From CAJMNU01 sp905214855 (lineage in GTDB: Bacteria > Bacillota > Clostridia > Lachnospirales > Lachnospiraceae): 20,666 nt of DNA. The position numbers were made by a program, and so were the translations under genes. Of this stretch, positions 14,669 to 20,666 are shown in pieces; within the stretch, counting starts at the first letter, position 1, and every line of letters starts with the position of its first letter. The stretch is taken from positions 1 to 20,666 of the forward strand of contig CALADM010000009.1 in the NCBI GenBank assembly GCA_937890595.1, read 5' to 3'. Below the pieces are notes generated by a model. It did no database searches. It saw nothing but the letters and a program-made list of their open reading frames with translations, and was not told the DNA's origin.

Positions 14669-16054
14669 ATGAAGCAATGGTTGTTAGGATTGCTGTTGAT
14701 CTTATGCCTGAGTGGCTGTAAAACAATATCTCCTTTGAGGGAAAATATGGAGGAGATATCTACTTCTTATGAAGAAACTACTACATCATTGGAGATGGAG
14801 GAAGGAGATCGTTCTTCTGATCCAAAAGAGAATGTGCGAGAACGGGTAAAGGTAAAGGTAAAGGGAATTTATCTGACAGCTGGTGTAGCTGGTTCTGAGG
14901 AACGCATGGATGAGATTTTAAAAAATATTCAGGAAACAGAAGTTAATGCGGTTGTCATTGATGTGAAAGATGATAATGGACGAGTAACATTTGCAATGGA
15001 TACTCCTTTAGTCCAAGAAATTGAGGCATGTCAGATATATATAGAGGATATCGATACTTTAATGACACGTTTAAAAGAGATGGGAATTTACACGATCGCC
15101 CGTGTTGTTGCATTTCGAGATCCGTATTTGGCTGAAAAAAAGACAGAGTGGAGTCTGCATGATGCAAATGGAACAGTTCATAGAGATGAGTCTGGTCTGG
15201 CATGGGTAAATCCTTATAAAAGAGAAGTATGGGATTATTTAGTAGAGATTGGGAAAGAGGCAGGACGAGTTGGATTCGATGAGATCCAGTTTGATTATAT
15301 CCGTTTTGCAATAGATAGAACAATGCAGAATGTTGTTTTTGATGAGTCAGATACTATGGGAAGAAGTAAGACGGATATTATTACAGAATTTATAGAGTAT
15401 GCCTATACAGAACTTTCCCAAACGGGTGTATTTGTATCAGCTGATGTATTTGGCACTATTATCGGAAGTGCAATAGATGCAAAGGCAGTGGGACAGGTTT
15501 ATGAGGATATGGCAGAGCATTTGGATTATATCTGCCCTATGATCTATCCCTCTCACTATGGAGATGGTAACTTTGGTCTGGATCATCCAGATCTTTATCC
15601 ATATGAGACTGTGTTGGGGGCACTTAAGGTTTCGGACAGAGTTTTGAGTGCTGCAGCGCGTGGAGAAAAGACTATTTTTAGAGAAGAGGAACAGGAAATA
15701 TCAGAAAACAGTGAGAATCATGGGATTTTTATGGATGAAGTGCTGGAGGCATGTCTGGATGGAAAGAGACCACATGTATTGCTGGAGGAATTAGAGAAAG
15801 AACAGGAGTTAAAGGCACAGAAGAGACAGAAAAAGTTAGAGGAATCAGGAAATATACAGTATACACAGGCGAAAGTTCGTCCGTGGCTTCAGGATTTTAC
15901 AGCGAGTTATCTGAGACATTTTAAAAAATATGGTCCAGAGGAGATCCGTGCCCAAATTCAGGCTGTATATGATGCCGGATATGAAGAATGGATTTTATGG
16001 AATGCGGCAAATAATTATACTTGGGATGGCTTAGAGCGTGTCTCAAATGAGTAA
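14669..16054 (+). CDS. Lipoprotein with DUF4015 (putative glycoside hydrolase) domain
   Basis: 461 residues. A lipoprotein signal peptide, MKQWLLGLLLILCLSGC, ends in the lipobox LSGC (Cys17), so the protein should be anchored outside the membrane. A Ser/Thr/Glu-rich linker (about 20-60) follows, then a TIM-barrel domain of the DUF4015 putative glycosidase family. Its blocks are VKGIYLTAG, NAVVIDVKDDNG, IYTIARVVAFRDPYLA, WVNPY, GFDEIQFDYIRF, ICPMIYPSHYG and the C-terminal VRPWLQDF and EEWILWNAANNYTW. Between about residues 330 and 400 sits a charged, Glu/Lys-rich stretch not usually present before RPWLQDF. Substrate and activity are not established. ATG 14669 has AGAGGAGG 6 nt upstream. First gene of a probable operon. 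Confidence 0.88.
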   Translation: MKQWLLGLLLILCLSGCKTISPLRENMEEISTSYEETTTSLEMEEGDRSSDPKENVRERVKVKVKGIYLTAGVAGSEERMDEILKNIQETEVNAVVIDVKDDNGRVTFAMDTPLVQEIEACQIYIEDIDTLMTRLKEMGIYTIARVVAFRDPYLAEKKTEWSLHDANGTVHRDESGLAWVNPYKREVWDYLVEIGKEAGRVGFDEIQFDYIRFAIDRTMQNVVFDESDTMGRSKTDIITEFIEYAYTELSQTGVFVSADVFGTIIGSAIDAKAVGQVYEDMAEHLDYICPMIYPSHYGDGNFGLDHPDLYPYETVLGALKVSDRVLSAAARGEKTIFREEEQEISENSENHGIFMDEVLEACLDGKRPHVLLEELEKEQELKAQKRQKKLEESGNIQYTQAKVRPWLQDFTASYLRHFKKYGPEEIRAQIQAVYDAGYEEWILWNAANNYTWDGLERVSNE

Positions 16055-16092
16055 AAAACTATAGATCCCAAAGGAAACATGGAGGTTATGAA

Positions 16093-16644
16093 ATGGAAGA
16101 AAGAGAATACCGTCCAAGGGCAGGTGAATTTTACAGACATTTTAAGAATAAGATATACCAGATCATTACAGTTGCGATCCATTCGGAAACAGAAGAAAAA
16201 ATGGTAGTATATCAGGCTTTATATGGAGATTTTAAAGTATATGTCAGACCGCTTGCCATGTTTATGAGCGAAGTGGATCATAAAAAATATCCGGATGTAG
16301 TACAGAAATATCGTTTTGAGCGTATTGAATTTGAAAAAGGGATGGAAAGAGACCTGATTGAAGATCTGACTGGGGAAATATATGACTCAGCAAATAGCAT
16401 ACAGGATCTGGATGAAGATGGGGAGGCAAATCCCTATTTATTGGATTTCCTTGCTGCGGATACATATGAGGAAAAATTGAGGACACTTGCCAGAATGAGA
16501 GGGCATGTCGGGCAGATTGAACTGGATGCAATTGCAATGACACTGGATATCCAGCCTATGCGAGGAGATTTTCAGCAACAGTTAGATACTTTTGTACAGT
16601 ATGTGCGGACACAGCAGCGATATGATGGAACACGCCTGAGATAG
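16093..16644 (+). CDS. DUF1653 domain-containing protein
   Basis: 183 residues. The N-terminal part (about 6-75) is a DUF1653 domain, seen in PRAGEFYRHFKNKIYQI, VVYQALYGDFKVYVRP and the EVDHKKYPDVVQKYRFE ending. The family is small, cytosolic and of unknown function. The remaining 110 residues are acidic and probably helical, with no domain recognised. ATG 16093 has GGAGG about 8 nt upstream. It is 38 bp after the lipoprotein gene and 15 bp before uvrC, on the same strand, so it is probably co-transcribed with both. The association with uvrC is positional only. Confidence 0.85.
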   Translation: MEEREYRPRAGEFYRHFKNKIYQIITVAIHSETEEKMVVYQALYGDFKVYVRPLAMFMSEVDHKKYPDVVQKYRFERIEFEKGMERDLIEDLTGEIYDSANSIQDLDEDGEANPYLLDFLAADTYEEKLRTLARMRGHVGQIELDAIAMTLDIQPMRGDFQQQLDTFVQYVRTQQRYDGTRLR

Positions 16645-16659
16645 GTGGAAGAGGACAGA

Positions 16660-18549
16660 ATGATATTTAATATTGAAGAGGAATTGAAGAAACTTCCAGC
16701 AAAGTCTGGTGTATATTTGATGCATAATGAAAATGATGAGATTATCTATATAGGAAAAGCAATCAGCCTTAAAAACCGTGTCAGACAGTATTTTCAGAGT
16801 GGATATCATAAGACGGAAAAAATTTTAAAAATGGTCAGCCATATTGCATGGTTTGAGTATGTGGTGACAGATTCTGAGTTGGAAGCATTGGTTTTGGAAT
16901 GTAATCTGATTAAAGAGCACAGACCTAAGTATAATACCATGTTGAAGGATGATAAGAGTTACCCATATATTCGTGTGACAATGGAGGAAGAATATCCGAG
17001 AGTGCTGTTTGCGTGGAGAATGAAAAAAGATAAGAGCCGATATTTTGGCCCTTATACAAATGTGGGAGCTGTAAAGGATACTTTAGATCTGATCCATAAA
17101 ATTTATGGGCTGCGTACTTGCAGCCGTGTACTTCCAAGAGATATCGGAAAAGAAAGAGCATGTCTGAATTATCATATTAAGCAGTGTATGGGACCATGTC
17201 AGGGATATGTTTCCAAAGAAGAATATGCGGCCCGTGTGAAAGAGGTAGTAGCTTTTCTGAACGGCAATTATGCGGATGTCTTAAAAAAACTGGAGGCAAA
17301 GATGCTGGAGGCATCTGAGCGGATGGAATTTGAACAGGCGATAGAATATCGTGAAATGATGCAGAGCATAAAACAGATTGCACAAAAGCAAAAGATCACG
17401 AATAGCGATATGCAGGACAGGGATATTATTGCAGTGGCAAAAGATGAATCGGATGCAGTTGTACAGGTGTTTTTTGTAAGAGAGGGAAGATTGATTGGAA
17501 GGGATCATTTTCATTTATCCGTTTCATTGAGCGAAGACAAAGGGCAGATCTTGGCTAGCTTTATAAAACAGTTTTATGCAGGAACACCATTTGTGCCAAG
17601 AGAACTTTTGGTACAGGCTGAATTAGAAGATACAGCACTTTTGGAGGAATGGCTCTCGGCAAAACGTGGTCAGAAAGTTCATATTTGGACACCTAAAAAG
17701 GGAGAAAAGGAGCAGCTTGTGGATCTGGCAAGGCGCAATGCATTTTTAGTGCTTTCACAGGACAAGGAAAAGATCAAAAGAGAAGAAAAACGCACTCTGG
17801 GTGCAGTACAGGAACTGCAGGGATTGTTGGGGCTTGAAGGAATTTCCAGAATGGAGGCATTTGATATCTCCAATACCAGTGGGGTAGAATCGGTTGGTTC
17901 TATGGTGGTATATGAAGATGGAAAGCCAAGACGCAGCGATTATCGCAAGTTTAAGATCAAATGGGTAAAAGGACCGAATGATTATGCTTCCATGAAAGAA
18001 GTTTTGACAAGACGGTTTCAGCATGGGATAAAAGAACATCAGGAAATGCAGGATAAGAAGATGGAGATGGAAGGGAGTTTTACTAAATTTCCGGATCTTA
18101 TTTTGATGGATGGAGGACAGGGACAGGTTCATATTGCTTTGGAGGTTTTAAAGGAATTGGGGCTGGATATCCCAGTATGCGGAATGGTAAAGGATGATGC
18201 ACACCGTACCAGAGGGATTTATTTTAAAGATCAGGAGATTGAGATAGATAAACACTCAGAGGCATTTAAGCTGGTCACAAGAATACAGGATGAGGCACAC
18301 AGATTTGCGATTGAATATCATAGGAGTTTGAGAGGAAAAGGACAGGTTCATTCTGTGTTAGATGAGATTGAGGGGATTGGAAGTGTGCGCCGGAAGGCTT
18401 TGATGCGTGCGTTTCAATCCATTGAAGCAATCCAGAATGCATCAGAGGAAGAGCTGGCTATGGTGGAAGGTATGAATCATCCTGTAGCCCAGAATGTGTA
18501 TACATTTTTTCACAGCAAAGTTTCAGGTGACAATGAGAAAAAGTTGTGA
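16660..18549 (+). CDS. uvrC: Excinuclease ABC subunit C
   Basis: 629 residues, normal for UvrC. The nuclease that makes both cuts around a lesion in nucleotide excision repair after UvrA-UvrB loading. The N-terminal GIY-YIG domain has SGVYL and IIYIGKA (15-34) for the 3' cut. A four-cysteine iron-sulfur-type cluster follows: Cys154, 168, 176 and 180. The UVR motif that binds UvrB is at about 204-240. The central RNase H-like domain (5' cut) includes AFDISNTSG and DLILMDGGQGQ, and the C-terminus has a helix-hairpin-helix (EIEGIGSVRRKAL). The frame extends to a GTG at 16645. ATG 16660 is preferred because AGAGGA lies about 4 nt before it and the family start is close to KLPAKSGVYL. Confidence 0.97.
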   Translation: MIFNIEEELKKLPAKSGVYLMHNENDEIIYIGKAISLKNRVRQYFQSGYHKTEKILKMVSHIAWFEYVVTDSELEALVLECNLIKEHRPKYNTMLKDDKSYPYIRVTMEEEYPRVLFAWRMKKDKSRYFGPYTNVGAVKDTLDLIHKIYGLRTCSRVLPRDIGKERACLNYHIKQCMGPCQGYVSKEEYAARVKEVVAFLNGNYADVLKKLEAKMLEASERMEFEQAIEYREMMQSIKQIAQKQKITNSDMQDRDIIAVAKDESDAVVQVFFVREGRLIGRDHFHLSVSLSEDKGQILASFIKQFYAGTPFVPRELLVQAELEDTALLEEWLSAKRGQKVHIWTPKKGEKEQLVDLARRNAFLVLSQDKEKIKREEKRTLGAVQELQGLLGLEGISRMEAFDISNTSGVESVGSMVVYEDGKPRRSDYRKFKIKWVKGPNDYASMKEVLTRRFQHGIKEHQEMQDKKMEMEGSFTKFPDLILMDGGQGQVHIALEVLKELGLDIPVCGMVKDDAHRTRGIYFKDQEIEIDKHSEAFKLVTRIQDEAHRFAIEYHRSLRGKGQVHSVLDEIEGIGSVRRKALMRAFQSIEAIQNASEEELAMVEGMNHPVAQNVYTFFHSKVSGDNEKKL

Positions 18550-18583
18550 TAGGATGAAAAAAATGGGTGAGTTTACTATAAGA

Positions 18584-18622
18584 AAAATAATAAAAATAAA
18601 TAATAAAAATAAATAATAAAAA
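18584..18622 (+). repeat. Three copies of a 13-bp AT repeat upstream of hprK
   Basis: The T residues recur with an exact period of 13 (18588/18601/18614, 18591/18604/18617, 18597/18610), giving three tandem copies of an AATAATAAAAATA-type unit. The array ends just before the hprK ribosome site AAAGGAG. Copy-number change by slippage could alter spacing or AT-richness upstream of hprK. Confidence 0.7.
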
Positions 18623-18640
18623 GTAAAGGAGATTATAACG

Positions 18641-19564
18641 ATGCAGGGGGTATTAATTACAGAGCTGATTGAGAAAATGAAATTGAAAAATATGACACCA
18701 GAATTGGATACGGATAAGATTGTTCTGGCACATCCGGATGTGAACAGACCAGCATTGCAGCTGACAGGATTTTTTGACCATTTTGACAGAGAACGTGTGC
18801 AGATCATAGGATATGTAGAGCAGGAATATATCCGCCAGATGTCAGATGATAGAAGGAGAGAAATTTATAATCGTCTTTTGGAGTGCAAGATTCCTTGTCT
18901 AGTTTATAGCCGTGGGCAGATTCCGGATAATGATATGTTGGAGCTGTGCAATTATTATGGTGTTCCTTGTCTGGTTTCTGAGCAGAATACATCAGAATTA
19001 ATGGCAGAGGTCATTCGTTGGCTGAAAGTAAAATTAGCTCCTTGTATCAGTATTCATGGAGTTTTGGTAGATGTTTTTGGTGAAGGTGTCCTGATCATGG
19101 GAGAGAGTGGCATTGGTAAGAGTGAGGCTGCTCTGGAATTGATCAAGAGAGGACATCGTTTGGTGACAGATGATGTGGTTGAGATCAGAAAAGTAAGTGA
19201 GATCACTCTGATCGGAAGTGCTCCAGATATTACAAGACATTTTATTGAGCTGAGAGGTATCGGTATCGTAGATGTGAAGACCTTGTTTGGTGTGGAGAGT
19301 GTAAAGGATACCCAGCAGATCGATATTGTGATTAAATTAGAGGACTGGAATAAAGATAAAGAGTATGACCGGCTGGGACTGGAAGACCAGTATACAGAAT
19401 TTCTTGGAAATCAGGTAGTATGTCACAATATTCCGATCCGTCCGGGAAGAAATCTTGCGATCATTGTGGAGACAGCTGCAGTCAATTACAGACAGAAGAA
19501 GATGGGCTATAATGCAGCTCAGGAGCTGTATAATAGAGTGCAGGCAAATTTGAACAGAGGATGA
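18641..19564 (+). CDS. hprK: HPr kinase/phosphorylase
   Basis: 307 residues, the usual size. Phosphorylates Ser46 of the PTS protein HPr with ATP or pyrophosphate, and reverses the reaction. It is the sensor enzyme of CcpA-type carbon catabolite repression in Firmicutes. The N-terminal domain spans about 1-130. The kinase core has His140 (in CISIHG), Walker A GESGIGKS (154-161), Asp177-Asp178 in LVTDDVVE, and the family signature ELRGIGIVDV (203-212). ATG 18641 follows AAAGGAG at about 10 nt. It lies 91 bp after uvrC and 49 bp before murB, an arrangement common in clostridia. This enzyme could indirectly govern the rha operon, but no clear cre site was found there. Confidence 0.97.
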   Translation: MQGVLITELIEKMKLKNMTPELDTDKIVLAHPDVNRPALQLTGFFDHFDRERVQIIGYVEQEYIRQMSDDRRREIYNRLLECKIPCLVYSRGQIPDNDMLELCNYYGVPCLVSEQNTSELMAEVIRWLKVKLAPCISIHGVLVDVFGEGVLIMGESGIGKSEAALELIKRGHRLVTDDVVEIRKVSEITLIGSAPDITRHFIELRGIGIVDVKTLFGVESVKDTQQIDIVIKLEDWNKDKEYDRLGLEDQYTEFLGNQVVCHNIPIRPGRNLAIIVETAAVNYRQKKMGYNAAQELYNRVQANLNRG

Positions 19565-19613
19565 CAAAAATTAGGATAAGATATGTATATATGGAGGAAT
19601 TTAGTAGTTGTAG

Positions 19614-20522
19614 ATGGATAAATGGTTAGATGTATTGTCTGATATTGTAAATGAGGAAAATGTCAGATGTAATGAAATGATGAGCGCCCATACAACCTTT
19701 CGGATCGGGGGTCCGGCGGACTATTTTGTGATGCCGGAAAATGAATCTATGCTGTTAAAATTGATGGATTTTTGTAAAAAAGAGGGAATTCCTTGGTATG
19801 TAGTGGGAAACGGAAGTAATATTCTGGTAGCAGACAAAGGAATCCGAGGTGTTGTGATCTCTTTGGAAAAAGGATGGAATGATATTCGCATAGAGGGAAC
19901 AATGCTGTATGTTGGAGGAGGAACGATGTTGTCACGTGCGGCAAAAGCAGCAGCAGATCGTTCTCTGACTGGCATGGAATTTGCAGCTGGAATTCCTGGA
20001 ACTGTAGGTGGCGCTGTGGTGATGAATGCCGGGGCATATGGTCAGGAGATCAAGGATGTTTTGTGTAAAGTCAAAGTTCTTACAAAAGAGGGAGATATTT
20101 GTTGGATCTTGGCACAAGATCTGGAACTGGGATATCGCACAAGCTGTGTAAAAGAAAAGGAATATTTGGTTTTGGAAGCAGTTTTTTGCCTAAATATGGG
20201 AGAAAAAGACAGCGTTTATGAAAAAATGGCACAGCTTGCAGCTTCAAGAAGAGAAAAGCAGCCGTTAGAATATCCGAGTGCCGGAAGTACATTTAAAAGA
20301 CCAGTGGGATTTTTTGCAGGAAAACTGATCGATGATGCGGGTTTGCGTGGATTTTCAGTCGGAGGTGCTGCGGTTTCTGATAAACATTGTGGATTTGTGA
20401 TCAATAAAGACCATGCGACAGCACAAGATGTGTTGGAATTGTGTGTACAAATACAAAAACAGGTACAGGAACAGTTTGGTGTTTTATTGGAGATGGAAGT
20501 TAAAAAAGTCGGTGAGTTTTGA
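19614..20522 (+). CDS. murB: UDP-N-acetylmuramate dehydrogenase
   Basis: 302 residues. A cytoplasmic flavoenzyme that reduces UDP-GlcNAc-enolpyruvate to UDP-MurNAc with NADPH in peptidoglycan synthesis. FAD-binding blocks TTFRIGGPAD (27-36), VVGNGSNILV (63-72) and GIPGTVGGAVVMNAGAYG (126-143) are intact. The proton donor Ser225 is in PSAGSTFKRP, with Arg175 in GYRTS and a C-terminal Glu near 293-295. The short C-terminal form fits type II MurB. The start is fixed by an in-frame TAG directly before the ATG, yet GGAGG (19593-19597) is 16 nt away, longer than usual. In many clostridia rapZ and whiA follow murB; here a 73-bp repeat lies 22 bp after the stop codon. Confidence 0.97.
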   Translation: MDKWLDVLSDIVNEENVRCNEMMSAHTTFRIGGPADYFVMPENESMLLKLMDFCKKEGIPWYVVGNGSNILVADKGIRGVVISLEKGWNDIRIEGTMLYVGGGTMLSRAAKAAADRSLTGMEFAAGIPGTVGGAVVMNAGAYGQEIKDVLCKVKVLTKEGDICWILAQDLELGYRTSCVKEKEYLVLEAVFCLNMGEKDSVYEKMAQLAASRREKQPLEYPSAGSTFKRPVGFFAGKLIDDAGLRGFSVGGAAVSDKHCGFVINKDHATAQDVLELCVQIQKQVQEQFGVLLEMEVKKVGEF

Positions 20523-20544
20523 TATATGGCTGTTTGGAGGGTAG

Positions 20545-20617
20545 ATAACGGTTGAAGAAATCTTATAAAAAGTTATAAATAAGTATTGATTTTTATAACT
20601 TATATTAATGAAATAAA
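20545..20617 (+). repeat. Right copy of the 73-bp inverted, outward-facing AT-rich repeat
   Basis: Partner of the repeat at 1-73, with 64 of 73 positions matching in inverted orientation and only transitions between them. Within this copy AAGTTATAA (20570-20578) and TTATAACTT (20593-20601) form a perfect 9-bp dyad. The left copy has one change in this arm. Homology starts 22 bp after the murB stop codon. Beyond 20617 the left copy has run off the window edge, so the true outer end is unknown. Confidence 0.75.
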
Positions 20618-20630
20618 GTATAAACATTAT

Positions 20631-20657
20631 AAGGAGGATTTACTTATGAGTAAATAG
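20631..20657 (+). other. Strong ribosome site with a three-codon frame and overlapping dyad
   Basis: AAGGAGG (20631-20637) is followed 8 nt later by ATG AGT AAA TAG (20646-20657). The start codon overlaps the loop of a perfect 7-bp dyad, ATTTACT-TATG-AGTAAAT (20638-20655). It is either a minimal leader peptide, a broken gene start or chance. The window ends 9 bp later, so the downstream gene cannot be read. Confidence 0.35.
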
Positions 20658-20666
20658 TATTCTATC

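Overview
The window looks like chromosomal DNA of a low-GC Gram-positive bacterium, most likely a gut Lachnospiraceae (Clostridia). The reasons are the AT-rich base composition, strong AGGAGG-type ribosome sites, TTGACA/TATAAT-type promoters, an HPr kinase (a Firmicutes hallmark) and the neighbourhood uvrC-hprK-murB. Species assignment is inference. No rRNA, tRNA, CRISPR array, phage gene or intact transposase gene was seen.

Left part (about 200-6830, all minus strand): an L-rhamnose catabolic operon in the order rhaM-rhaB-rhaA-rhaD (mutarotase, kinase, isomerase, aldolase), closed by a 3' hairpin region and a terminator at 2703-2739. Beyond the terminator, in the same direction, lie an AraC-family regulator and, 37 bp after it, a MATE-family efflux transporter. 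The four enzymes take L-rhamnose to dihydroxyacetone phosphate and L-lactaldehyde. No rhamnose importer is present in the window.

Middle (about 6830-10720): a divergent cutC gene, then a 988-bp non-coding stretch (7919-8906) holding a near-consensus promoter, inverted repeats, a GC-rich stem and an IS200/IS605-end-like hairpin. After it come a radical SAM protein of the PFL-activase-like type and a HIT-family protein, both on the minus strand.

Right part (about 10720-20522): ftsH (plus) and a DUF1846 gene (minus) converge on a shared bidirectional terminator. The DUF1846 gene is preceded by an unusual two-hairpin leader. Then comes a plus-strand housekeeping run: a lipoprotein with a DUF4015 glycosidase-like domain, a DUF1653 protein, uvrC, hprK and murB. 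These serve envelope upkeep, nucleotide excision repair, carbon catabolite control and peptidoglycan precursor synthesis.

The two window edges carry diverged, inverted copies of a 73-bp AT-rich repeat (1-73 and 20545-20617). They differ at nine positions, all transitions, and both point outward. The right copy lies just after murB, where related genomes usually carry rapZ. This repeat pair, the non-coding stretch at 7919-8906 and the DUF1846 leader are the least explained parts of the window.
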